Positions 45,734 through 55,488 of a stretch of DNA of 64,000 bases are shown one piece after another. The notes under the pieces were generated by a model. The model did no database searches. It was given only the letters and a program-made list of their open reading frames with translations, and was not told the DNA's origin. Numbering within the stretch: position 1 is the stretch's first letter; each line of letters opens with the position of its first letter. Source of the DNA: Halolamina pelagica (GTDB lineage Archaea > Halobacteriota > Halobacteria > Halobacteriales > Haloferacaceae); the NCBI RefSeq assembly GCF_001307315.1, contig NZ_LGUC01000001.1, positions 930,001-994,000 of the forward strand, given 5' to 3'. A program made the translations under genes and the position numbers.

Positions 45734-47074
45734 ATGAACCACGAGCGCTCTGGCGACCTCTACGACCGTGCGCTGTCGGTGCTGCCCGGCGGCGTCAACT
45801 CCTCGGTGCGGGCGGCGATCGAGCCGTACCCGCCATTCGCCGACCACGGGGAGGGAGGCCACCTGATCGACGCCGACGGCAACCGCTACGTCGACTGGGT
45901 GATGGGGCTGGGCCCGCTGCTGCTGGGCCACGACCTGCCCGAACAGGTACAGTCCGAGATCCAGCGCCACGCCAGCGCCGGCCCGATGTACGGCATGCCG
46001 ACCGAGATCGAGGTCGAGCACGCCGAGTTCGTCGCCCGGCACGTCCCGAGCGTGGAGATGCTGCGGTTCGTCAACTCCGGCACCGAGGCGACGGTGTCGG
46101 CGACGCGGCTCGCCCGCGGCTACACGGGCCGGAACAAGATCGTCGTGATGCAAGGCTCCTACCACGGCGCCAACGACTCCACCCTGGTCGAGGGCGACGT
46201 GGACGAGCGGGGGCCCTCCACCGCCGGGATCCCGGCCGAGTTCGCCGAGCACACGATCCCGGTGCCGTTCAACGACCCCGAAGCCGCGACCGAGGCGTTC
46301 GAGAAACACGGCGACGACATCGCGGCGGTGCTCGTCGAGCCGATCCTCGCGAACAAGGGGATCGTCCACCCCGTCGACGGCTACCACGAGACGCTGCGGG
46401 ACCTCTGTGACGACTACGGCTCGCTGCTGATCTGGGACGAGGTGATCACCGGCTTCCGCGTCGGCGGCCTCGGCTGCGCCCAGTCGAAGTTCGACATCGA
46501 CCCGGACGTGACCACGTTCGGGAAGATCATCGGCGGCGGGTTCCCCGTCGGCGCCATCGGCGGCAAGTCCGAGATCATCAGCCAGTTCACCCCCTCCGGC
46601 GACGTGTTCCAGGCCGGGACGTTCTCGGGCCACCCCGTGACGATGGCCGCCGGCCTCGAGACGCTGCGCTTCGCCGCCGAGAACGACGTGTACGAGCACG
46701 TCAACAGCCTCGGCGAGAAGCTCCGGAGCGGGCTGACCGAGATCGTCCGCGAGCAGGCGCCGGCGTACACCGTCGCGGGCACCGACTCGATGTTCAAGCT
46801 GATCTTCACCCGGGAGGGGCCGGCGGACGTTTCGGACACCTGTTCGGGCGGCTGTCAGCAGGACGAGAGCTGCCCGCGGTTCGACTACTGCCCGAAAACC
46901 GGCGCCGACGTGGCCGCCGTGGAAACCGACCGCTGGCGCCGGCGCTTCTGGCCGGCGATGAAGGAGCAGGGGATCTTCCTCTCCCAGAACCAGTTCGAGT
47001 CGCAGTTCGTCTCCTACGGCCACACCGAAGAAGACGTCGAGGAGACGCTCGCGGCGTACCGCGAGGCGCTCTAG
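45734..47074 (+). CDS. hemL: Glutamate-1-semialdehyde 2,1-aminomutase
   Basis: 446 residues, a PLP enzyme making 5-aminolevulinate for heme and cobalamin. It starts [16 protein letters not shown]. The PLP region is [13 protein letters not shown] and the lysine is Lys264 in [16 protein letters not shown]. Near residue 375 there is a Cys-rich insert ([17 protein letters not shown]) that bacterial enzymes lack. hemC and hemD follow in the same direction after a vapBC pair on the other strand. Confidence 0.95.
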   Translation: MNHERSGDLYDRALSVLPGGVNSSVRAAIEPYPPFADHGEGGHLIDADGNRYVDWVMGLGPLLLGHDLPEQVQSEIQRHASAGPMYGMPTEIEVEHAEFVARHVPSVEMLRFVNSGTEATVSATRLARGYTGRNKIVVMQGSYHGANDSTLVEGDVDERGPSTAGIPAEFAEHTIPVPFNDPEAATEAFEKHGDDIAAVLVEPILANKGIVHPVDGYHETLRDLCDDYGSLLIWDEVITGFRVGGLGCAQSKFDIDPDVTTFGKIIGGGFPVGAIGGKSEIISQFTPSGDVFQAGTFSGHPVTMAAGLETLRFAAENDVYEHVNSLGEKLRSGLTEIVREQAPAYTVAGTDSMFKLIFTREGPADVSDTCSGGCQQDESCPRFDYCPKTGADVAAVETDRWRRRFWPAMKEQGIFLSQNQFESQFVSYGHTEEDVEETLAAYREAL

Positions 47075-47493
47075 GCGTACTCTTCGATCTTCAGCCCGTC
47101 CACGCCGGCCTGCTCCTTGATCCGGCGTCGGAAGTCACCATCGTCGGTAACGACAGGCTCCCCGACGTGTACTGCTGTCGCGGCGATTACTGCGTCTGCG
47201 GCGCCGACGCCGCTATCGTTCGGGTCGGCTGCCTGTACCCGGCCTTCGATCTCGCCAGCCTGCTTCACGATCGCGTCCGTCGTCTCCGCCCGTGGCAGCC
47301 CGTCGAGTACACGTTCGAACTTCCGTCGATTGGGTTCCGTTTCGGAGCCCTTGCCGACGGCCGTCCACAGTTCGAAGAGGACGACGTGCGGGACTCGTCG
47401 GGGGAGCCCTTGCTCCTCGATCTCTCGGGCTTTCTCGATTGCTTCGGGTCGGTTGGCGTCGATGTCGATCAGGAAGTTCGTATCCAGAATCAC
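47071..47493 (-). CDS. VapC-like PIN-domain toxin
   Basis: 140 residues from GTG 47493. PIN-domain acidic residues are placed as in VapC ribonucleases: [10 protein letters not shown] at the start, the Glu in [25 protein letters not shown] and TDDGDFRR. It overlaps the antitoxin stop (GTGA) and ends 4 bp into the hemL end (convergent). Confidence 0.88.
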   Translation of the reverse strand: MILDTNFLIDIDANRPEAIEKAREIEEQGLPRRVPHVVLFELWTAVGKGSETEPNRRKFERVLDGLPRAETTDAIVKQAGEIEGRVQAADPNDSGVGAADAVIAATAVHVGEPVVTDDGDFRRRIKEQAGVDGLKIEEYA

Positions 47494-47729
47494 GTCTCCC
47501 GCTCCGTGAGATCGGTCAGTGAGACCTCGTCAGCGTCGGCAGTGCGTTCGAGAGCAGCTTTCCGCTCAGCGGCGCGTTCCTCATCGTACTCCCCGCCCTC
47601 GGCGAGGTCGAGCAGCGAAACGTCGTCGATGAGCCGGTCGACGGTCTCGGAGACGGTCTCACCCTCACGCTTACGGGCCATCACTCGCTCGTACAGGTCG
47701 ACATCGAGGCGGACGCTCTTGGTCGGCAT
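47490..47729 (-). CDS. VapB-like RHH antitoxin
   Basis: 79 residues from ATG 47729: MPTKSVRLDVDLYERVMAR then GETVSETVDRLIDDVSLLDL. An RHH/AbrB-like small N-terminal DNA-binding part is followed by an acidic C-terminus that would wrap the toxin. The stop overlaps the PIN gene start, the standard antitoxin-toxin order. Confidence 0.82.
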   Translation of the reverse strand: MPTKSVRLDVDLYERVMARKREGETVSETVDRLIDDVSLLDLAEGGEYDEERAAERKAALERTADADEVSLTDLTERET

Positions 47730-47827
47730 GCGTATACGTTCGTGTACGAGCCGTATCAGCGTTTCGTCGCGGTCGGTGTTCGGCGGCGAACGCACCCCTT
47801 TTCCCCACCGGTCGCCCAGTTCCGGCT

Positions 47828-48976
47828 ATGAGCACCGACAGGACCCTCCGCCTCGCCACGCGCGGGTCCGACCTCGCCATGCGACAGGCCGCGTTCGTCC
47901 AGGAACGGGTCGGGACCCGGCGCCGGCCCGTGGAACTGGTCGAGATCGAAACCGAGGGCGACCGGATCCAGGACGAACTGATCGCCGACCTGGGTCGGAT
48001 CGGCGCGTTCGTCCACGCGCTGGATCAGGAGGTCGTCGACGGCGACTGCGACGCCGCGGTCCACTCGATGAAGGACATGCCCACGGAGTTCGCCGAGGGG
48101 ATGGTCGTCGCCGCCGTCCCCGAGCGCGCCGCCGCGGGCGACCTCCTGGTGACGAAAGACGGCAGCTCACTCGACGACCTCCACGAGGGTGCCGTCGTCG
48201 GCACCTCGTCGCTGCGCCGGACCGCCCAACTGCTCCACGCCCGGCCGGATCTCGACGTGCGGCCGCTGCGCGGGAACGTCGACACCCGGATCGAGAAGCT
48301 GCTCGCCCCCGAACTCCAGCGCGAACACGAGCGCCGGATGGACACCGAGGAGGCGGCCGAGAGCAAGGAGATGCGGGAGTACAACATCGACCCCGAGGGC
48401 GTCCTCGACGACGAGAACGAGGATCTCGACGAGCCCGACGACGCCGACGACGGGTTCGACGAGACCGTCGAGGAGTGGTTCGACGGCCTCTCCGAGCTCG
48501 AACGCGGCGCGCTCGGCCAGGAGTACGACCACGAGTACGACGCGCTCGTGCTCGCCGAGGCGGGGCTCGAACGCAGCGGCCTGCGCCACAAGATCGGGAC
48601 GAGTCGCCTCCCGATGGACGAGTTCGTCCCCTCGCCCGCTCAGGGCGCCATCGCCGTCACGGCACGCGACGAGGACACAGTCTCGCGACTCCGCCAGAAG
48701 CTCGACCACGCGCCGACCCGCGTCGCCGTCACCGTCGAGCGGACCGTGCTCGCCGAACTCGGCGGTGGCTGTGTCGCCCCGCTGGGCGTCCACGCGACGG
48801 TCCAGGGCGACACCGTCACCGTCCGCGCCCAGGTGCTCTCGACCGACGGCACCGAAGTGGTCGCGGAGAGTCGCGACCTGCCGATCGAGACTCACGTCGT
48901 CGCCGCCGAGTCGTTCGCCGCCGATCTCGCCGAGCGTGGCGCGGCCGACCTGATCGCGGCCGCAGCCGACGAGTAA
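47828..48976 (+). CDS. hemC: Hydroxymethylbilane synthase with acidic insertion
   Basis: 382 residues. It polymerises four porphobilinogens. LRLATRGSDLAMRQA, AVHSMKDMPTE, TSSLRRTAQLL and SPAQGAIAVTARD are family motifs. The dipyrromethane cofactor Cys is Cys315 in LGGGCVAPLG. Residues about 158-220 form an extra, very acidic stretch (DDENEDLDEPDDADDGFDE) not present in bacterial enzymes. The stop overlaps the hemD start (TAATG). Confidence 0.94.
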   Translation: MSTDRTLRLATRGSDLAMRQAAFVQERVGTRRRPVELVEIETEGDRIQDELIADLGRIGAFVHALDQEVVDGDCDAAVHSMKDMPTEFAEGMVVAAVPERAAAGDLLVTKDGSSLDDLHEGAVVGTSSLRRTAQLLHARPDLDVRPLRGNVDTRIEKLLAPELQREHERRMDTEEAAESKEMREYNIDPEGVLDDENEDLDEPDDADDGFDETVEEWFDGLSELERGALGQEYDHEYDALVLAEAGLERSGLRHKIGTSRLPMDEFVPSPAQGAIAVTARDEDTVSRLRQKLDHAPTRVAVTVERTVLAELGGGCVAPLGVHATVQGDTVTVRAQVLSTDGTEVVAESRDLPIETHVVAAESFAADLAERGAADLIAAAADE

Positions 48977-49710
48977 TGGCTCGCCCGCGCGTCGCCGTCT
49001 TCCGCCCGGACGACGAGCGCATCGACGACGCCGCCGCCCTCCTCGACGAGCTCGGCGCCGAGCCGGTGCCGGACCCGATGTTGACGGTCGAGCCGACCGG
49101 CGAGACGCCGCCGGACGCGGAGTTCGTCGTGCTCACGTCGTCGACGGGCGTCGACATCCTCGCCGACGCGGGCTGGGCGCCCGGCGACGCGACGCTGTGT
49201 TGTATCGGCCCCTCGACGGCTGACGCCGCCGAGGCGGCCGGCTGGACCGTCGATCGCGTCCCGGAGCAGTACGACTCCGCGGGGATGGTGGCGGAACTCG
49301 AGGACGACGTGGCCGGGAAGACCGTCGCGCTCGCGCGCTCGGATCGGGCGAGCGCGAACATGCCCGAGGGGCTGCGCGCGGCGGGCGCCGTGGTGAGCGA
49401 GACGACGCTCTACCGGCTGCACCGTCCCGAGGACGCCGGCGAGTCGGCCGAGTTGGCCGCCGAAGGGCGGCTGGACGGCGCGGCGTTCACCTCCTCGGCG
49501 ACTGTCGAGGGGTTCCTGACGGCGGCCGAGGAGCGCGGGATCAGCGACCACGCGCTCGCGGGGCTGAACGACGCCGTCGTCGGCGCCATCGCCGAGAGCC
49601 CCGCCGAGACGGCTCGCGATGCGGGTATCGAGGTCGACGTGGTGCCCGACGAGGCCGACTTCGAGGCGCTGGTCCGCAGGGTCGTCGAGCGGGCGACGCG
49701 ACGGGAGTAG
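48976..49710 (+). CDS. hemD: Uroporphyrinogen-III synthase
   Basis: 244 residues, a weakly conserved bilobal fold closing hydroxymethylbilane to uroporphyrinogen III. Family-like points are FVVLTSSTGVDIL, LCCIGPSTADAAEAAG, VALARSDRAS and AAFTSSATVEGFL. The ATG overlaps the hemC stop, which supports the assignment. Confidence 0.88.
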   Translation: MARPRVAVFRPDDERIDDAAALLDELGAEPVPDPMLTVEPTGETPPDAEFVVLTSSTGVDILADAGWAPGDATLCCIGPSTADAAEAAGWTVDRVPEQYDSAGMVAELEDDVAGKTVALARSDRASANMPEGLRAAGAVVSETTLYRLHRPEDAGESAELAAEGRLDGAAFTSSATVEGFLTAAEERGISDHALAGLNDAVVGAIAESPAETARDAGIEVDVVPDEADFEALVRRVVERATRRE

Positions 49711-49722
49711 CGCTCGGGCCGC

Positions 49723-50178
49723 TCAGCGGTGTGCGTCGTGGAGTTTCTCCCCCTCGGCTTTCAGCACGTCCGGGATCACCCGCACGTCGCTGCGGCCCAT
49801 GTCGAACACCTCAGTCGAGGAGAGCAACGGCTCGGTACCGTGGATGGCTGCGGCGCGCTCGCCCGAGACGCTGTAGACGACCGCCCGGAGGCCGGCGATG
49901 TCGATACCGCCGGCACACATCGGGCAGGGCTCCGTCGAGGTGTACATCACCAGTTCGTCGGCGTCGTCGCGCTCGGCCGCGGCCCGTTTCGCGAGCGTGA
50001 GTTCGGGGTGGGCCCGGAGGTCGTTCTCGGTCTCGATCCGGTTGCCGGCGGTCATCACCACCTCGTCGTCTTTCACCAGCACGGAGCCGAACGGGTCGTC
50101 GCCGCGGGCGGTAGCCTCGCGGGCACAGTCGAGCGCGTCGCGCATGTGTGACTCGTGGTCGAACGCGTCGAGATCCAT
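49723..50178 (-). CDS. Nucleoside deaminase (guanine/cytidine deaminase-like)
   Basis: 151 residues with a zinc deaminase fold: the proton-shuttle motif reads HPELTLAK (His-Pro-Glu instead of the more usual His-Ala/Val-Glu), and the two Cys ligands lie in STEPCPMCAGGID. Family members act on guanine, cytosine or tRNA adenosine; the substrate is not fixed by motif. It converges with hemD. The start MDLDAFDHE at 50178 is preferred. Confidence 0.88.
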   Translation of the reverse strand: MDLDAFDHESHMRDALDCAREATARGDDPFGSVLVKDDEVVMTAGNRIETENDLRAHPELTLAKRAAAERDDADELVMYTSTEPCPMCAGGIDIAGLRAVVYSVSGERAAAIHGTEPLLSSTEVFDMGRSDVRVIPDVLKAEGEKLHDAHR

Positions 50179-50219
50179 ACCCGCGGCTGGCGGCGACGAG
50201 GGATAGGCGTTCGGTCGGC

Positions 50220-50837
50220 TCACACCGTCGGGAGCCGCCAGCCGTACCGCAGGGCGCCGAGACGGAGCGCAAGCACGACGCCGGCGGCGAGCAGCGTCGT
50301 CGCCCCGAGCGGGAGGCCGAGCGCGACCGCCGGTGGAACGACGGCGCCGCCGACGACGGCCGGCGTCGCGTAGAAGTCCTCGCGCAGGACGGCCGGAACG
50401 CGGGCTAAGAGGAGATCGGAGAGGCTGCCGCCGCCGACGCCGGTCAGCGTCGCGGTGACGACCACGCCGAAGGGCGAGAGCCCGGTTTCGACGCCGACGG
50501 CGGCGCCGGTGGCGGCGAAGGCCGCGAGGCCGATCGCGTCGGGGAGGAGGACCGCCGGGCTCTCCATCAAGTCGCCGCGGACGCGCGTGGCGAGGACGAC
50601 CGCGAGGGTGATGCCCGCCGCCGCGATGAGCACCTCCGTGTTCGACTGGAGCGACGTGGGAACCCGCCCGACCAGCAGGTCGCGGATGGTGCCGCCCCCG
50701 AGCGCCGTAAGGAAGCCGAGGACGGCGACGCCGAACAGGTCGAGGTCGGCGTCGCTCCCCTTGAGCGCGCCGACGGCGGCGAACGCGACCAGTCCGATCG
50801 CGTTCATCGCCTCGAAGGCGAGCCCCGCCTCGACCAT
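50220..50837 (-). CDS. TRIC/UPF0126-family cation channel
   Basis: 205 residues, seven transmembrane helices arranged as two repeats, each with a Gly-rich kink: FLTALGGGTIRDLL and ATLTGVGGGSLSDLL. Prokaryotic TRIC-like proteins conduct K+/Na+. Its ATG overlaps the nadM stop (TAATG), so it is translated with nadM. Confidence 0.88.
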   Translation of the reverse strand: MVEAGLAFEAMNAIGLVAFAAVGALKGSDADLDLFGVAVLGFLTALGGGTIRDLLVGRVPTSLQSNTEVLIAAAGITLAVVLATRVRGDLMESPAVLLPDAIGLAAFAATGAAVGVETGLSPFGVVVTATLTGVGGGSLSDLLLARVPAVLREDFYATPAVVGGAVVPPAVALGLPLGATTLLAAGVVLALRLGALRYGWRLPTV

Positions 50838-51352
50838 TACCCCGAGTTGGAGTCGGTTTCGGAGACCTGTTTGATGCGCTCGACGCCGTCGACCTCGTGG
50901 ATCGTCTCGACGACGGCGTCGGGGACGAGCGACTCCCAGTCGCCGCCGTTGACGAGGCGTTCGCGGATCTCCGTCCCCTCGAGCACGTCGCGCTGGAACA
51001 TCGGCGACTGGCGCACGTCGACGCCGGCCTCCGTGAACAGCCGGACGACGAGCGGGTTGTTGGAGTAGGCAACGTCGAACTTGGGCGTCATCGACCGGAC
51101 GTGCCCGACCCACACCGCGTTGCGTTCGAGGTCTTCGATCGGGACGACGTACGTGGGGATGTCGAGCGTCTTCAACGCCTTCGTCACCATCATCACCCGC
51201 TCACCCGCGGTGAAGGGGTTCCGTGTGGTGTGGGAGTCGCCCGCGGAGCCGATGCCGACCACGAGTTCGTCGACTTCGTCGGCGATCTCGGCCACCATCT
51301 GGTGGTGTCCGTCGTGGTACGGCTGGAATCGACCGATGTAGAACCCCCGCAT
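50837..51352 (-). CDS. nadM: Nicotinamide-nucleotide adenylyltransferase, archaeal NadM type
   Basis: 171 residues. It joins NMN and ATP to NAD+. The N-terminal MRGFYIGRFQPYHDGHHQMV carries the HxGH nucleotidyltransferase motif and EGTEIRERLVNGG the C-terminal one. Minus-strand TTTTTATT at about 51377-51384 lies some 28 bp before the ATG, giving a leaderless transcript. It is divergent from lonB. Confidence 0.94.
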   Translation of the reverse strand: MRGFYIGRFQPYHDGHHQMVAEIADEVDELVVGIGSAGDSHTTRNPFTAGERVMMVTKALKTLDIPTYVVPIEDLERNAVWVGHVRSMTPKFDVAYSNNPLVVRLFTEAGVDVRQSPMFQRDVLEGTEIRERLVNGGDWESLVPDAVVETIHEVDGVERIKQVSETDSNSG

Positions 51353-51375
51353 GATCGCGGCTTCGCTCTCGGAGG

Positions 51376-51386
51376 GAATAAAAACG
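51376..51386 (-). promoter_or_regulatory. TATA box of nadM
   Basis: Minus-strand CCGTTTTTATTC, about 28 bp before the nadM ATG. By eye, but clear against the GC-rich background. Confidence 0.6.
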
Positions 51387-51503
51387 GCGAGTCGCCTGTC
51401 GGAGTCCTTTATAAGCACAGGAGGCTACCCCCACTACCGATATCGCCAGATAGAGGCCTCAAGAACGCCATTCACGACGTTCGAACCGTCGTCTGTGATG
51501 GGG

Positions 51504-51516
51504 GAAAGTATATCAG
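51504..51516 (+). promoter_or_regulatory. Candidate TATA box of lonB
   Basis: GAAAGTATATCAGG lies about 40 bp before ATG 51553, which would give a short 5' leader. A second AT-rich candidate, TCCTTTATAAGC, is at about 51407-51418. Confidence 0.45.
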
Positions 51517-51552
51517 GCGCGCGAGCCTCGTTTGGGGTAGCGAAAGCGTTCT

Positions 51553-53676
51553 ATGAGCAACGAAACGGAGGATACCGACGTGCCCGACGAGGGGGAGGAA
51601 GAGCCCTTCCCGCTCAACGGGTCGGGCACCCGAGAGGGTGACCCCGACGAACAGCCCGACCGGCCCGCGGAGCAGCAGCCCCGCGAGGCGGACGAGGACG
51701 AGGCTCCCAGTATCGACGACCTCGGGAGCGAGGTGGAGTTCGACGCCGAGATCGCCGACGACGAGGAGATCGGGAAGGACGACCTGCTCGGTGGTCTCCG
51801 GATCGACTCGACGGCCGAGATCGAGGTCCCGGATCGGCTGGTCGATCAGGTGATCGGGCAGGAGCACGCCCGAGACGTCGTGATGAAGGCGGCCAAGCAG
51901 CGCCGCCACGTGATGATGATCGGCTCCCCCGGGACGGGGAAGTCGATGCTCGCGAAAGCGATGGCGGAGCTCCTCCCCAAAGAGGAGCTGCAGGACGTGC
52001 TGGTCTACCACAACCCCGACGACGGCAACGAGCCGAAAGTCCGGACCGTCCCCGCCGGCAAGGGCGAACAGATCATCGACGCCCACAAGGAGGAGGCCCA
52101 GAAGCGCGATCAGCTCCGGAGCCTCCTGATGTGGATCGTGATCGCGGTCGTCGCCGGCTACGCGATCCTGGCGATGGGGAACCCGATCCTCGCCGTGATC
52201 GGCGCGGTGCTGATCTACATCGGGTTCAAGTACGCCTCGCGTGGCAGCGACGCGATGATTCCGAACCTGCTGGTCAACAACGCGGACACGAAGACGGCGC
52301 CGTTCGAGGACGCCACGGGCGCCCACGCCGGTGCGCTGCTGGGCGACGTGCGCCACGACCCGTTCCAGTCCGGCGGGATGGAGACGCCGAGCCACGACCG
52401 CGTCGAGGCCGGCGCCATCCACAAGGCGAACAAGGGCGTGCTGTTCATCGACGAGATCAACACGCTCGACGTGCGCTCCCAGCAGCACCTCATGACCGCG
52501 ATTCAGGAGGGTGCGTTCGGGATCACGGGCCAGTCCGAGCGCTCCTCGGGCGCGATGGTCCAGACCGAGCCCGTCCCGACCGACTTCGTGATGGTCGCGG
52601 CCGGGAACATGGACGCGATGGAGAACATGCACCCCGCGCTCCGGAACCGCATCCGCGGCTACGGGTACGAGGTGTACATGGACGACACCATCCGCGACAG
52701 CCCGGAGATGCGCCGGAAGTACGCGCGCTTCGTGGCCCAGGAGGTCGAGAACGACGGCCGCCTGCCCCACTTCACCGACGACGCCGTCGAGGAGGTCATC
52801 CTCGAAGCCCGACGCCGCGCCGGTCGGAAGGACCACCTCACGCTCGAACTCCGTTCGCTGGGTGGGTTGGTTCGCGTGGCGGGCGACATCGCCCGCGGCG
52901 AGAACGCGGAGTCGACCACGCGCGAGCACGTGCTCGAAGCCAAGGGTCGTAGCCGCTCGATCGAGCAGCAGCTCGCCGACGACTACATCGAGCGCCGGAA
53001 GGACTACGAACTGCAGGTCTCGGAGGGCCACCAGGTCGGCCGCGTCAACGGCCTCGCGGTGATGGGCCAGGACTCCGGGATCATGCTGCCGGTGATGGCG
53101 GAGATCACCCCCTCCCAGGGGATGGGTGGGCAGGTGATCGCCACCGGCCAGCTCAAGGAGATGGCCGAGGAGTCGGTGCAGAACGTCTCGGCGATCATCA
53201 AGAAGTACACCGACGAGCAGATCTCGGACAAGGACATCCACATCCAGTTCATCCAGACCGGCCAGCAGGGCGTCGACGGCGACTCGGCGTCGATCACGGT
53301 CGCGACGGCGGTGATCTCCGCGCTGGAGGACATCGGCGTCGACCAGAGCCTCGCGATGACGGGCTCGCTGTCGGTGCGGGGCGACGTGCTCCCCGTCGGC
53401 GGCGTGACCCACAAGATCGAGGCAGCCGCGAAGGCCGGCTGTGACCGCGTGATCATCCCGAAGGCCAACGAGCAGGACGTGATGATCGAGGACGAGTACA
53501 AGGAGATGATCGAGATCATTCCGGTCTCGCACATCTCCGAGGTGCTCGAGGTGGCGCTGGAGGGCGAGGGCGAGAAGGACTCCCTCGTCAGCCGACTGAA
53601 GAGCATCACCGGCTCGGCGCTGGAGAGCTCCGACGTGACCACCCCGGCGGGCGGCTCCGAGCCGACGCCGCAGTAG
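51553..53676 (+). CDS. lonB: Membrane-bound ATP-dependent protease LonB
   Basis: 707 residues. An acidic N-terminal extension (about 75 residues) is followed by an AAA+ domain with Walker A IGSPGTGKS (124-131) interrupted by two transmembrane helices (about 187-230), and Walker B VLFIDEINTL. The Lon protease domain has the Ser-Lys dyad, Ser578 in DGDSASITVA and Lys621 in THKIEAAAKAG. This architecture is the archaeal LonB, which is essential in Haloferax and controls membrane lipid and carotenoid enzymes. Confidence 0.95.
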   Translation: MSNETEDTDVPDEGEEEPFPLNGSGTREGDPDEQPDRPAEQQPREADEDEAPSIDDLGSEVEFDAEIADDEEIGKDDLLGGLRIDSTAEIEVPDRLVDQVIGQEHARDVVMKAAKQRRHVMMIGSPGTGKSMLAKAMAELLPKEELQDVLVYHNPDDGNEPKVRTVPAGKGEQIIDAHKEEAQKRDQLRSLLMWIVIAVVAGYAILAMGNPILAVIGAVLIYIGFKYASRGSDAMIPNLLVNNADTKTAPFEDATGAHAGALLGDVRHDPFQSGGMETPSHDRVEAGAIHKANKGVLFIDEINTLDVRSQQHLMTAIQEGAFGITGQSERSSGAMVQTEPVPTDFVMVAAGNMDAMENMHPALRNRIRGYGYEVYMDDTIRDSPEMRRKYARFVAQEVENDGRLPHFTDDAVEEVILEARRRAGRKDHLTLELRSLGGLVRVAGDIARGENAESTTREHVLEAKGRSRSIEQQLADDYIERRKDYELQVSEGHQVGRVNGLAVMGQDSGIMLPVMAEITPSQGMGGQVIATGQLKEMAEESVQNVSAIIKKYTDEQISDKDIHIQFIQTGQQGVDGDSASITVATAVISALEDIGVDQSLAMTGSLSVRGDVLPVGGVTHKIEAAAKAGCDRVIIPKANEQDVMIEDEYKEMIEIIPVSHISEVLEVALEGEGEKDSLVSRLKSITGSALESSDVTTPAGGSEPTPQ

Positions 53677-54083
53677 CGTTTTCGGCGGCGCTTCTTTCGT
53701 GCGCTCCGCTCCCTGAGCCAGCGGCTCGTCAGTCAGCCAGTGGGCCGTGAATCAGCCTGTGGGTGGGCTCACCATCGGACGGCGTCGATGGGCCCCGGTG
53801 TTCGGAGCCGGCAGTGGCGCAGCCGTCGCCGTCCCTCGTCGATACAGGCCACCACGCTGACGGCGCTCCTGAAGCACGGGCGCGTCCAGAGCCGGCTACC
53901 GACGACGGCTCCACAAGCGAGGGGCCCCGCGTCGAGCCCACGATGGCGGTCTTAACGGTCAGGGCAGAAAGGAGGTGGCAGCAGGGTAGTCACCTCGGCG
54001 ACGCAGCGACTACCTCGGCGGCGACGACGGACGGAGCGGCGACTGTGAGGCGTTCGTGGTCGAAAGGACCCGCGACCGACCGG
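53677..54083. other. Spacer of about 400 bp without a recognised gene
   Basis: Between lonB and tatCo no frame looks like a gene on either strand. The open frames are arginine/serine-rich shadows. No tRNA, RNase P or SRP RNA signature was seen. A CTTAACGG stretch near 53953 is weakly promoter-like. Confidence 0.5.
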
Positions 54084-55392
54084 TCAGTTCCCGGTCCAGC
54101 GCAGCAGCGCCAGCGTCCCCTCGTACAGCACGATCATTGTCGCCGCGATGATGAACGGCGTCATCCCCGTGGGGTCGGGGTTGACCAGGAACGCGATGGT
54201 GAGGAACCCGCCCCAGAACAGCAGGCGCTTGTCCTCCAGCCACTGCCGGGTAACGATCCCCATCATGATCGCGAGCATGATGAACAGCGGGATCTGGAAG
54301 ATCACCGCCATGTAGCCCATGAGGACGATGATCAGCGAAAACGTGCTCTCCAGCCCGTAGGCGACGGTGGCGACGTTCTCGTCGGTGTACACCGTGAAGT
54401 AGCGCATGATCGCCGGGATGATCACGAAGTGGGAGAACGCCATCCCGATCGTCCCGAGCACCAGACTGGTGGGATCGCGGCGATGTAGTACCGCCGCTCC
54501 TTCGGGAACAGCCCCGGGCGCATGAACATGTACGTCTCGTAGACGAACACGGGGAGTGCGACCAGCAGGCCAGCCAGCGCGGTCACCTTCAGCTTGGTGA
54601 GCAGCAGTTCCAGCGGCCCGTACACTCGCGGGCGCCGGCCCTCGATCTCCGGCGCGCCGGGGATCGCGTTGTTCCAGAGCGCGTCGATGATGTCCACCGC
54701 TGTCGGGACCTGCGGGAACAGTTGGCCAAGCCCCAGCAGCGTCAAGGCGACGGTGCCGCCGACGATGAACACCACCGAGAGCCGCTTCATCATCTCCTCG
54801 ATGTGGGCCGCAAGCGGCATCTCCTCGTCCGAGTCGGGGCCGTCACCCAACAGCCCGTCGTCGACGTCGCCACCCGCCGAGCGGTCCACATCACCGCCCG
54901 GCGAGCGATCGATGTCGGTGGGGCCGGCCTCGCCGTCGCTCGACGGCGGGCGCGCGCCGTGCTCGGCGGCCGCCGCGGGCGGCTCGTTGGGGTCGTAATC
55001 CTCGAACATGTACTCGCCGTCGTCTTCGGACCCCTCGTCCCCGGCTTCGTCTGACGCGTCGGCAGTGTCGCCCGGTTCGTCGGCCGGCTCGTCACCCGAG
55101 TCGGGGCCGAGCCCCTCCACGTCAGTGAACGCTGGCGCGGTCTCGTCGCTCGACTCCGCCCCGTCCTCGTCGGCGAGGTCGTCCCCTCGGCGTCGTCGGC
55201 GTCGTCGGCGCCGTCGGACTGGTCCCCCTCGGCGTCGTCGGCGTCGGCCGTCGTCGGCTCGTCCTCGCTCGGTTCCTCGTCAGTCGAATCGTCGTGGGAC
55301 TCCGTGGGTTCCGACTCCCGTTCCTCGTCGGAACCGGGCGCCGACGAGTCGGACGGCTCGCGTCCACCCTCGTCGTCCGGTTCCTCGGCCAT
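54084..55392 (-). CDS. tatC: Sec-independent translocase TatC, single-domain (TatCo type), with long acidic N-terminus (two frameshifts as sequenced)
   Basis: Corrected length 436 residues. About 200 N-terminal residues are almost pure acidic/Ser/Pro/Gly linker. Six TatC helices follow, with EMPLAAHIEEMMKRL before helix 1, the family E(x)LR-like place, and FWGGFLTIAFLVNPDPTG near the end. The breaks are at CCCC 55183-55186 and at GGG 54471-54473, each one base short. It is divergent from the double-domain TatC gene. It would receive folded twin-arginine substrates. Confidence 0.85.
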
Positions 55393-55413
55393 ATGGGTCG
55401 GTATCGCTCACGC

Positions 55414-55466
55414 GTTCTTATAGGCCTTTTCGGATCGCCCGCCCGCGAGGTGAAAAGGTTGATAAC
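55414..55466. promoter_or_regulatory. Divergent promoters of the two tatC genes
   Basis: Minus-strand CCTATAAGAAC (about 55415-55425) lies some 26 bp before tatCo, and plus-strand GGTTGATAACG (about 55457-55467) some 25 bp before tatCt. Both fit leaderless transcripts. Confidence 0.5.
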
Positions 55467-55488
55467 GCCGAAGTGGCTCCTTCTCGCT

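Noticed and set aside
47167-49710. 847-residue open frame upstream of and through hemD
   Set aside because: It simply stays open across vapC antisense and hemC in the wrong frame. The true hemD begins at the ATG overlapping the hemC stop.
53677-54083. Structured RNA (RNase P or SRP RNA) between lonB and tatCo
   Set aside because: None of the conserved core sequences of either RNA could be found by eye. The region looks like plain spacer.
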